The notes below the pieces were generated by a model that saw only the letters and a list, made by a program, of their open reading frames with translations, did not search any database and had not been told where the DNA came from. A stretch of DNA of 64,000 bases, taken from positions 1,533,501 through 1,597,500 of the forward strand of contig CM076959.1 in assembly GCA_039566865.1 (NCBI GenBank). Direction: 5' to 3'. Position 1 is the first letter of the stretch; each line of letters begins with the position of its first letter. The DNA is from Aurelia coerulea (lineage: Eukaryota > Cnidaria > Scyphozoa > Semaeostomeae > Ulmaridae). The translations under genes were made by a program, and so were the position numbers. Shown here one piece after another: positions 43,396 through 53,800 of this stretch.

Positions 43396-45299
43396 AATAG
43401 GATTTAACCCTAATCCACATGGGGGGTGGATTCCACCCCCCCTCGAGGTTTTATTTGCCGCGCTTTTAAACGATATTTGCTATGTCCCCCAGCCTCCCTG
43501 ACTTTTACTAATTATCTATTAGCCACATTTTGGTGGAAAAATTTTTGAACAATAGGACTCACAGGTCACGTGACATGCCCATATTTGGAAGGAGGTAGCA
43601 GCAAAATCATTGTTTTCAATTATTTCAATGAAATTATTTTATTGAAGTATGAAGTATTATACAGCAAATGAATCAGCAAACAAAGGGCTTCAATTTGGTA
43701 CCGGAATTTCTTGGATTTGATGATCTCAGCATTTTTTATAATGACGTCATTTTGGCAGCCATTTTGGACAAATTAGCAATTTTTTTTAATTTCTTCAAAC
43801 TTTTTCAATAAAAACAGTGTAATGATACATTTGCAGTGGTGGCTGGTGCTATAGGGCACTTGGGGCAGTGCCCCACCAGCAAATCTCAAAGAAAAGTAAA
43901 AAATTATCACAAAATCGACAAATAATTTTGTGTTTGATTCGAATAAAGTATCGGCACTATATTGGAGCTTGTTGTGTAAGCCCTATCAAAGGTGTGGGCG
44001 TGGCGTTGTTGTTTCTATTGGTAAGTGACTAGAATCGGCTTCTCTTTGAGGCTATCAGAGACGCTACGATTTCCTTGACCTTCTTTCTCTTTGTTTCCGT
44101 GTTTCTGGGCAAAGTTTTTTCTGCCCCTCTCAGATCCTTATTGTCATGCGCACTACAGTGTTTTCGTGGTTTTCGTCATTCCATGAAGTTAGCTGATTGG
44201 TCAATTTTCGCAAAATATGGGCAGAAATCAGTTTGCCCTCCCCACTCAACAACAGCAACATAAATCGGTGCTTCAAATATTTCGTAGTTTCGTAGGATTG
44301 TTGTTGTCAAAGAACAAACGAAATGTTATAGACAAAGAGTAGACAAAGGCACGAAGAGAAATTAGAAGTAAAACGTTTGGGCCAGTAGATTGCCCAGAAT
44401 TCCAGTTGAAGTAATCATTGCGTGGATTTATAAGGAGCTGGTATTCAAGGTACCAGCCTTAAGGGTTGCAGCGAGTTATTTGAGGGCCTACTGTTTCCTA
44501 TCCTTGCCACTTTGCTTGTTGGCGAGTCTCAACCAGAATAAACTTGGACAAAGTACGGTGCTTGCGACTGATGTCCATTTTGTTGCGATTTAAAATGTTG
44601 CTGCATTCTTCAGAGAGAAATAGCACTTTTTACAAAATTTGAGATCAAAACAAACGGAAGACAAGGAAATATCTTTCGAGGTATTCTGCCGTAAGTAAGC
44701 ACTGAATTGCAGAATGAAAACTAGGTATGCCAAGTTTCCACAGAAAGTTTCTAGAAAATGTAACGAAAAGGGCGTTGCCAGCATTTTCGGAGCGTTAAAA
44801 GGGCGTGGTCAATGAATATTTTCTGGGGGCTACGCCGCCAGATCCCCGCTTCTGCTCAATGTTGCCCCACCAAATATTTTCCTCAACAGCCGCCACTGTA
44901 CATTTGTAATGAGTTAACGCCATTTTGCAGGTTCTTTTGGTCTCTTGTTACATAGAATAAATTAATCGCACAAATGACGTCATTAGAATCGCCTTATTTC
45001 TGCCAAAATATCACTCCAAAAACGTTATTTTCAGTAAAATAAGATTTTATCACCAAATATGTTGACAAACTGCATTAAGTTCATGCAAAATCTTCATTAA
45101 ACTTGAATCAAACTTGGAAGCCTGATTTTCACAGATTTTCAGCTTCGTGACGTCACTGTGACGTCATAAGGTGTGGCAGCCACACGCAATTACGCTACGA
45201 GCTGCAAATTATCGTTTCTATAACTGTGCCAAGTTGTATTGAATTCGGATGAGTCTAGGGCAGTTTTCAGAGGGCGGGGGGGGGGGGGTGGAAAGCACC
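43396..45299. mobile_element. TTAA-family MITE (left end CCCTAATCCACATGG), split by a hAT-like element
   Basis: TTAA then CCCTAATCCACATGG and a GGGGGGTGGATTCCACCCCCC palindrome mark the left end at about 43,409. The right boundary near 45,299 abuts the Penelope piece at a G/C-rich run without a clean TTAA, so the right end is truncated or decayed. Confidence 0.55.
43834..44898. mobile_element. hAT-like element, TIR CAGTGGTGGCTG, TSD TACATTTG
   Basis: The ends CAGTGGTGGCTG and CAGCCGCCACTG are flanked by a perfect 8-bp TACATTTG. AAGGGCGTGGTC and a GGGGGCTACGCCGCCAGATCC block lie near the right end. No intact transposase. Confidence 0.85.
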
Positions 45300-45765
45300 C
45301 CCCTCCTCATGGCATATGTTTGTGTAGAGCGATCTTACCTCTAAGGTTGCAAGCTGTGCATTCATGGGTATTTTAACAAGACATTCAAAAACACAACACA
45401 AAACATAGAAAAACACAACACAAAACATAGAAAAACACAACACAAGACATTCAAAAACACAACACAAAACATAGAAAAACACAACACAAGAGCATAACAG
45501 AAACACAACACAAAACATAGAAAAACACAACACAAGAGCATAACAGAAACACAACACAAAACATACAAAACACAACACAAGACATAGAAAAACACAACAC
45601 AAGACATAGAAAAACACAACACCCCCCCCCCCCCCCCGGGGCCTGTATCATAGTACTCGGGAGGTGCTTGGGAAATTTCTAAACATACGGCTTCAGTTTG
45701 AAGCAAGAACTGGACTTGCTACAAGTCAAACTATAAACTCGTAAGAAACTTTGAGTACTGAAAAT

Positions 45766-46231
45766 CCCGGAGGGGGTTCTCCCATACTTGACCTGACGGG
45801 ATGTGCCGCTCAACAGGGTGTCCTTTTGCGGTAAAAATTATGCGACAGGGTATCCTTTTCTAACGAAAATTATGCGACAAGGTATTATAATAGGTAAGAA
45901 ATTTATGCGACAGGGTATCGTCCAGAAAGGAAAATTATGCGACAGGGTATCGCCAGTAAAAATTTAAATTGGAAAAAGGAGTGTCTTGTCAGGACGAACA
46001 TAACACTGTGCGTCCTTAGCAGGTACATATAGACCCCATATGGACACACTGCATAGGACATGTGGACCCCATATGGACACACCGCAATGCATTCTGGTTC
46101 GCATGTGAGATGTTCTCCAGATTCATCTTTTTGCCTTCCCTGTGAAAATTTTTGTGCGACAGGGTGCAGGGTGTGGAGAGGTTCCCACACACCCTCGTCA
46201 ATTCCATAGTTAAGTACCCCCCCCCCCCGGG
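45766..46231. mobile_element. hAT-like MITE, CCCGGAGGGGG family, TSD CTGAAAAT
   Basis: Ends CCCGGAGGGGG and CCCCCCCCGGG, flanked by a perfect 8-bp CTGAAAAT. Interior has four loose repeats of AAATTATGCGACAGGGTATC. Confidence 0.8.
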
Positions 46232-46264
46232 CTGAAAATCTGATAATTCTAACAAACTTTCAGT

Positions 46265-46662
46265 GACAGGGGGGGTTCTTGGCCACATTTTGGGCAATGG
46301 TCTGCCGCGAGCATATTCAAAATGGTACCGTTGGCTAGACTAATTTTTACGAAAATTGTATCCTTAGCTAGATAAATTTGACCATTCTCTGAACCAATTT
46401 GTACGAAAATAGCACCCTTGGCTAGACCAATATTGACGATTTCCTGCCCGAATATTGTCAAATTTGTACCCAATATGATATCATGACCGTTCGCTAGACC
46501 AATATTGTCAAAAATGATACTCTTGGCTAGAATACCGTTGTAGGCCAAAATTGCAAAAAAAATATACCCTTGGCTAGATTAGAAGTCCAAAAAAGAGAAA
46601 AGTATACCCTTTCTCGCGGCACATCCCGAGATACCTTTACTTTTGAAGATCCCCCCTCCGTG
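46265..46662. mobile_element. hAT-like MITE, TSD CTTTCAGT, with TTGGCTAGA repeats
   Basis: Ends GACAGGGGGGGTTC and GATCCCCCCTCCGTG, flanked by a perfect 8-bp CTTTCAGT. Interior has about seven loose repeats built on CCNTTGGCTAGACCAAT. Confidence 0.75.
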
Positions 46663-47014
46663 CTTTCAGTACTTGTGCAAATTCTTAGTTTATTACAAAA
46701 GACAGGTTTATTGCCTTGTGTTGTGGTTTTTTGTCCTGTGTTGTGTTTTGTTTTTGTTCCTGTGTTGTGTTTTTGAGTGTCTTGTGTTGTGGTTTTTTGT
46801 CCTGTGTTGCGTTTTCTGTTATGTTCTTGTGTTGTGTTTTCTGTTGTTGTGTTGTGTTTTCTGTTGTGTTCCTGTGTAATTTTACCAATGTTTTTTATTT
46901 TTGTTTAGTAAATCTGTAGTGTCGCGGATGTTTGATCGCAATTTTTGCGCAAGGGGTTGTATATAATGATTGACGCCTGGATTTTTCTTTTTATGAATTT
47001 TTGGTAGTAGATAG

Positions 47015-47532
47015 CATAGCTTCCAAATCTTTAAAAAGGATGGTGTAAAATTGAGTGATCTAGAATGACTTCAAAAAAACTTTTTCTTTTTCTCTATCAT
47101 TCTACCATTGGACGTTTCTGAAATCTTTAATATTTTCAGACTTGGAGAGTGTGTTTCTTCTTTTTCAGGAATTCAAGAAAAATTTTCAAAATAACTTAAA
47201 ACCATCGTAATTTCTAAACCGTTTGACGCAACATGATGTAATTTCGAAAACAACCATAGTTTATGAATGCCTACAATATGGTATCAAGCAAAAGTCTTTC
47301 ATTCATCTAGTTAATGATTTAGAAATTTGATGAAGTCACACCCTCAAATGAGCGGAAATGTAGAATACGCTGTAATTTTGAAAAATATTCAAACTTTCTG
47401 GAAAGTTCAACGGTAGGATTATAGATAAGTATCTAAAGTTTCTTTCAAGTCATTCAATCAGAAGAAATAAGTCATTGAATTTTACAGCCACATTTTTACG
47501 CCGAGTTAAACATTTGGAACCTATGCTGTACA
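47015..47532. mobile_element. Insertion with 10-bp TSD TAGTAGATAG
   Basis: TAGTAGATAG lies on both sides, and the left arm has a single uninterrupted site (CTATCTACTA at about 22,317). The ends CATAGCTTCCAAATC and TTGGAACCTATGCTGTACA are roughly inverted. The 9-10 bp duplication suggests a Mutator-like MITE. No coding content. Confidence 0.65.
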
Positions 47533-48487
47533 TAGTAGATAGAATTTAGCCGGTTTAACTTCTTTAGGAACCTTTATAAAATCCCTAACGCTTCTGGGTC
47601 AATTTGATCGTGAGAATACATTTCATCTTACGAGTCATGCCGATTTTTATTTTTTTTTGCTTCGTGATACACTCTAATAGCAGCATGAATGTAATTAGAA
47701 ATAAAAACATAAATATTGAACAAGCTCGTCCCATGGCATTTTTCATATTGGGACGGAAGTGAAAGGGCCTTGGAATTAAACACATCAAGTAACACTTGTC
47801 TGCAAAATATATTTGCATTTGAGAGTTGATGATTTGGACAGGGTCAATCCCGGAAAATTTTCTCCCTCCCACTCATATGTCAAAATATTCCAATACCATG
47901 TTACTCTTAGTAGCACAATAGGTAACTGCAAAAAGCCAAAAAGTTTCATTGCCACATTCTCCTTCATTGCAACCCTATCAGAAAATTTATCTACCCGGTG
48001 GGTCAGAAAAGAGAATCCCTATTGAAAGACTACATATCCCTCGATATCAAGACAATAATGTTGGCAAATACGTCAATCAATAGTGAATATGTTCAAATAT
48101 ATTCTAAATTTTGCGTGCCTGAAATCGGCCAATCCGCTGTGAAATTACACTAGATTTTATCGAGGAAGCCCCTCCAAGACACTTCCAAAAACTGCATATA
48201 ATCACGACCAAATTTATCGCATGTCTATGCCTTATAGCTATGATTTGTACATGCTTTGGCACGTTTTATCCCTTTGTGAAATGAAAATGTCATCCCTGGG
48301 GGTAAAGCAACATTATTTCAGACGATTTTGTCTTCCCAAGAGGATAAAACATGTTAGAATGTGTTGAACTCATTGAGATAAGGCAGAACATTTGGAAAAT
48401 GTTGGTCGTTGTTTTGGGCCTGTTTTGAAGATTTCTCGAAGGATTGAGTGGCGGATTTCAGTCAAGTAAAAGTTGAGGACCATTTAA
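47533..48487. other. Right-arm sequence, non-coding
   Basis: Matches the complement of 20,630-21,560. It contains the inner end of the GAGTCA-type foldback (47,999). A frame at 47,967-47,785 begins with MKENVAMKLFGFLQLP, but the equivalent left frame stops early, so no gene is called. Confidence 0.45.
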
Positions 48488-49626
48488 GGTAACTCTGCTT
48501 TCCGCTCCAGTGCACAGCGAAATGCCGTTTCACAAAACCACTCTCCTCAGAACACAGTTAATTTCTCCAATATTATTCGGCCTATCGAAAAGCGGTAAAA
48601 AGGATATTGTTCTGTATAATCTGGGCAATCAAAATATGTATAAATCGCAATGTTTTCGTCAATCCTGGTTTCGAAAATCCTAGTTCAAATCTTTTTGCTA
48701 ATTTCAGAAAAGTGGATTTATCTCCAAAACGAATCGAAAAATGTTCGATTTTTTTTCGTTCCATCTTTAGCTAGGTTGTTGATCTACAACTTTGCTAAGT
48801 CTGATTGAAAAAGCTAGGCTAGATTTCCTGCAATCGAATTTCATATTTCTGTTTACTTTTCGACAGCGAAATGGAAAAACCTTGGTCAACAGATTACCAT
48901 ACTATGAAGCACGCTTGCAAAAGCTCAGGCTTGAAATAACTTTCAGAAATTTTTCCATTGGCAAACAAATGAACGTCATCTATTGGGAATACCATACCCA
49001 AGTCTCAATAGACATCCTTAGTGCGCTCGTAAAGTATTATTTGCATCTATTGATTAAAAATTACTGACTGTTACCAGCAACTTCACAAATCCATGCAATA
49101 GGTGTCTTTCGAGACTTTCATGAGTATTCACAAAATATCAATTTCTTTAAGATTTCACAATGAGCATTGATATAAAAGTAAACTTTTTGCAAAAGCTTTC
49201 AACTCATTCTGCATACTAATCTGTTGACCATCGCTTTTCCCCTTCGATGTTGAAAAGTAAACAGAAATATAAAATTCGATTGCAGGAAATCTAGCCTAGC
49301 TTTTTCAATCAGACTTTACAAAGTTGTAGATCAACTACCTAGCTAAAGATGGAACGAAAAAGAATCGAGCATTTATCGAGTAGTTTTCGGAGATAAATCC
49401 ACTTTTCTGAAATCAACAAAAAGATTTGCACTAGGATTTGTGAAGACAGACTTAACGGAAACATAGCGATTTATACATCTTTCGATTGCCCAGACTACAC
49501 TGAAAAACATCCTTTTTTCCGTTTCTCGATAGGCCGAATAATATGGGAGAAATTGACTGCATTCTAATAAGAGTGGTTTTGCGAAACGGCATCTCGCTGT
49601 TCACTGGAGCGGAAAGCAGAGTTACC
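48488..49626. mobile_element. TTAA-flanked foldback, TIR GGTAACTCTGCTTTCCGC, about 490-bp arms
   Basis: The 1,139-bp element has long inverted arms starting GGTAACTCTGCTTTCCGCTC and is flanked by TTAA. The left arm of the big duplication has the uninterrupted site (CAGACATGTTCAAATGG, about 20,612), so this insertion happened after the duplication. The ends do not start CCC, so it may be Kolobok-like rather than piggyBac-like. Frames inside are arm shadows. Confidence 0.75.
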
Positions 49627-50551
49627 TTAAACATGTCTGCTGTTAAACCTTATGTTTCCCTAAATTATGATCTTTATATTCAGGTAATGGTTAATTTTTC
49701 AAACAGGGATTCTTTTCATTGACTCAGCCGGTACTAGGGGGCCTGACCAAAAAAGGGACAAATGGGTTAATCTTCTTATTAAAGAAACCTTTCTTCCTTG
49801 ATCAAATGATAAAGAAACTCCTCGTACAGAACAATTAAGAAAGTAAAAATGTTCATGAACTCTTAAAGAGAATCAACGGAGATAAAAGCCCCGCGCGGAA
49901 GGAGTCTGGGTATTCTATCATTAGCCTATTGTTTTTGATGATTTCAAGACGTTCGTGGATATTGTTTAGCCAGAGGAACAATAACGTGCGTAGGAGTTTT
50001 CTTTGTCCTATTTATAGATTGCCCCTACTTAGCTCCGTTGATTCACTTTAAAACTCCAGGAAGAGGGGCGGTTCCCCTACTTGTTTTTTGTTCTGATGTT
50101 GTGACGAGACTCCTCATGATGTGATCAAGTGTTTGGGTCCTTTTCGGGCATCTTGCAAGCAACTAATTTTGGAAAGTCGAGTGTACGTACATTTTTGGTT
50201 TTGATAACAACGTGTAAATAATCCTAAATATAGTTTCTTTTGACTAGAAATTCAATTATTTAACTCCTTCGAGTGTTCTTCGTGCAATGCAATGAATTCT
50301 GAAAAATAGGAGCGTTTCCGTGCACAATTGGCAGTTTCTTTAGGACTTCTATACTTCATCAATTTGTGCTATGCATTGTCAAGTTGCTGTATTTAATCCT
50401 ATATTTGTAAACAATGACGCATTGAATTTAGTTACAATATTTTTATTATGAGTAAAAGTATAATTAATCTTTAACAAAGGAAATTGGCATATAATTGCAA
50501 AGTGTGTCAAACAAGCAAAAGTCATCAAACAGGATATCCATTTTTGAGCAC
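49627..50551. other. Right-arm 3' flank of the galaxin-like gene
   Basis: Complement of 18,600-20,560 without the insertions present there. No gene seen. Confidence 0.5.
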
Positions 50552-50840
50552 CTATCTTCTCACTGCTGGATATAAATTCCACCTACCGGTCCAAAAGTCA
50601 TAATGGCAATAGTGTAATCTACGGTCATATCGATCCAAATGGCAATAGGCAAAGCGAGGTATGATTTGGAATTGGCCGTTCTTTATACCCTTCATACATA
50701 TCTGGTTTCTGTAGTCATACTTCTTAGGGAGGTTGCCACATGGGAAGAAAGCTGAAAGCACATGGTAGATGCCACTATACAAATACCGCAAACACATTTC
50801 ATTTGTAGTATCAAAAACAAATTGCTCTCTTCCTGGTTCC
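50552..50840 (-). CDS. Galaxin-like gene (right copy), exon 3: terminal exon
   Basis: The exon follows TTTATCTCCCACAG on the minus strand and is open for 95 residues to its stop. It keeps the Cys of each YDxxxxxC motif and NLPKKYDYRNQIC, with clear divergence from the left copy between motifs. Confidence 0.62.
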
Positions 50841-53800
50841 CTGTGGGAGATAAAAAAGAGATTGATGTTTAATTGCGATATCAATGTTTTTCTTTTCATT
50901 TTAAGATTGTTTATGCACGTTAGGCCAGCCAGTCAGTATGACTGATTTTCAGGGGGCGTGCCAAAAACTTTACAAATTAAAAATCAACCATAACTTGCAA
51001 CAGAAAAGGAAACTAATTACAATTATAAATATTTTATTTACAGCTACTTAAAATCAACTTAAAGTCAAATATTAAATGTTTATAAAACGTTAAATATTTA
51101 TATTATAATAGAAAAATTTTACAACATGTTAACAAAAGATTGTTTCTGAACTTTAGATCAACACTTCATCTTAACTTAAAAGAAGATAAAGAGGGAGCTT
51201 GCTTGGCCTCGCGGTTAAGATCATTCCTGATTTTTAAGAAGTGTCATCAACGCCATAATTGAAAACAACTTTTCTAAATACATTTCGAAATCAAAATTTC
51301 GTTTTGAAATAGAGTTATGCCATATAAATACCCAAATTGTATTCTAAGTATATGAATTGATATACAAACTGATAAACAATCACAAACCGGAATGACAAAA
51401 CGAAACTCCAAACCGAAAAGCTAAGCAAATTTCCACACAGAAATGACAGATCGGAATTCAATTCAAACCGAAATGACAAATTGTAATTCAATTCAAACCG
51501 AAATTATGAAACAGAATTTAATTCAGACCAAAATTACTTCACTATTGGGTCAGACGGGGATGTGCGCCAGTTTTGGATAGTTTTTGGGCTGAAAATTCTG
51601 GGAATTGGGTATACTTTTACTGGAAATTTTCTTTGATTGGGGATACTTTCACTTGGAATTTTCTGGGATTGGGGTTAACTGGTAATAGGTGTTACAGATT
51701 TGTTCTGCTTGTGTGACAATAACTGAGAGGAAATCCGTTCACTCGCCATTTAATGATATTTAAAGTTGAATTGTTCTTTGTTACTTCTTCAAAATTCTGG
51801 GATGGGGCATCAATATCTGACCTATATTCAGGGAAAGGGTATCAATATCTGACCTATATTCTGGGAAAGGGTATCAATATCTGACCTATATTCTGGGAAA
51901 GGGTATCAATATCTGACCTATATTCTGGGAAAGGGTATCAATATCTGACCTACATTCTGGGAAAGGGTATCAATATCTGACCTATATTCTGGGAAAGGGT
52001 ATCAATATCTGACCTATATTCTGGGAAAGGGTATCAATATCTGACCTATATTCTGGGAAAGGGTATCAATATCTGACCTATATTCAGGGAAAGGGTATCA
52101 ATATCTGACCTATATTCAGGGAAAGGGTATCAATATCTGACCTATATTCTGGGAAAGGGTATCAATATCTGACCTATATTCAGGGAAAGGGTATCAATAT
52201 CTGACCTATATTCAGGGAAAGGGTATCAATATCTGACCTACATTCTGGGAAAGGGTATCAATATCTGACCTATATTCTGGGAAAGGGTATCAATATCTGA
52301 CCTATATTCTGGGAAAGGGTATCAATATCTGACCTATATTCTGGGAAAGGGTATCAATATCTGACCTTTATTCAGGGAAAGGGTATCAATATCTGACCTA
52401 TATTCTGGGAAAGGGTATCAATATCTGACCTATATTCAGGGAAAGGGTATCAATATCTGACCTATATTCTGGGAAAGGGTATCAATATCTGACCTATATT
52501 CTGGGAAAGGGTATCAATATCTGACCTATATTCTGGGAAAGGGTATCAATATCTGACCTATATTCTGGGAAAGGGTATCAATATCTGACCTATATTCTGG
52601 GAAAGGGTATCAATATCTGACCTTTATGCTGGAAAAGGGTATCAATATCTTACCTATATTCTGGGAAAGGGTATCAATATCTGACCTATATTCTGGGAAA
52701 GGGTATCAATATCTGACCTATATTCTGGGAAAGGGTATCAATATCTGACCTATAATCTGGGGAAGGGTATCAATATCTGACCTATATTCTGGGAAAGGGT
52801 ATCAATATCTGACCTATATTCTGGGAAAGGGTATCAATATCTGACCAAAATTCTGGGATTGTGTCTCTGGCTAGATCTTGGTATTTTATGATCTTTTCCT
52901 GCTCCTTGTTTCTTATATTCACATCAACTGGTATGGCTGCGTCTATTTATTATGATCACTTTATTTGCATTTTTATCCTCTATTATGATGTCTGGCATGA
53001 ATTTCGATATCAGTCTTTACTGTAAAATTCCATAATACTTTGAACTGTTCATTTTCAACAACACTCTCAGGTTGATGTTGGTACCACTTTCCACCAGTTT
53101 AAAATCCTCGCTGACGTAATATATCCCAATGGAGTGCTTTGGCTACACATTCATGTCGGTGCTTGTATCCGGGGGGGAGGGTTGACTTAAATTTGTACGG
53201 GGGTGTGCCCAAGACAAATTTCTTTTATCCTGCTGTAGAATTTTTTGCTCAAATTGATAACCTTTTCTAGAAAAAATTGGTGACTCAAAAACATGAAATT
53301 TGACCGAAAAACGACCCGATCTAGCAGAATATTCCCCTTTGACATGTTTTGACAACCTGCTCTAGAAAAATTGCCTCATTCTGATACCCTGTGCTAGAAA
53401 AAATTGGTGAAAACGATACCCTTAAAAATGGCACATCCCCTTTGGACAAATATAGGAAGTACCCACCCCCCCCGCGGGGCTTGTATTCTGTACATGCACC
53501 GTGAGTGTAAACATCATATAAATTTTCGACAATTATAGCCTTGCTGAAACTTTTACTTTCAATAGATAAAAACATACCCACAACATCTGTATCTTGGAGG
53601 GGTGTATGACTTGGTGCCACCTAAAATCGCAATGATTTCGTGAAATAAAAGCATGTTCGTTGCGTGTGGTACTATAACAGATAAACGATAACATAATAAA
53701 TAAATGATTAAAGCATCTACTCGTTACAAGTGACTCGAAATCAATCTAGCCAAGCAAAGACAAGACAAGATTCGACGAGTAGGAAGGAATGTGAGATGCC

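Larger units (their letters stand above)
45377..46872. mobile_element. Foldback element whose inverted arms are ACACAAC-type minisatellites
   Basis: The left arm (45,377-45,620) is a degenerate tandem array of AAAACACAACACAAAACATAG units. The right arm (46,715-46,872) is the inverted equivalent (TGTTGTGTTTTCTGTTGTG). It interrupts the Penelope-like frame, with ATTTTA on both sides as a likely target duplication. The region between arms carries an AAGAAACT-type core with two hAT-like MITEs. The long frames on both strands (for example FFYVLCCVF repeats) are low-complexity artefacts. Confidence 0.6.
40397..47014 (-). pseudogene. Penelope-like element, minus strand, broken into pieces
   Basis: Pieces in minus-strand order are 47,014-46,873 (YYQKF region and beyond), 45,377-45,300 (LATLEVRSLYTNICHE), 42,540-42,280 and its tandem copy 41,077-40,817 (HVLTLNCFIFNGN, GYGCSTLVRC, LQTTLFSKPTDTHNYLHY, SAHPRHL). 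They match 22,310-23,046 of the plus-strand copy. The YIDDI block is deleted here, the frame jumping from CSTLVRC to IYIDDKRQQ. Separators are the elements listed individually. Confidence 0.7.

Noticed and set aside
45267..45706. Long minus-strand frames of Cys/Phe/Val-rich protein
   Set aside because: They are translations of an ACACAAC-type minisatellite in several frames.
47785..47967. Signal-peptide-bearing gene (MKENVAMKLFGF...)
   Set aside because: The left-arm equivalent at about 21,180 stops after about 19 codons and no splice partner exists.
51798..52850. CRISPR-like array
   Set aside because: The 32-bp units are contiguous without unique spacers, in a eukaryotic sequence; it is a satellite.
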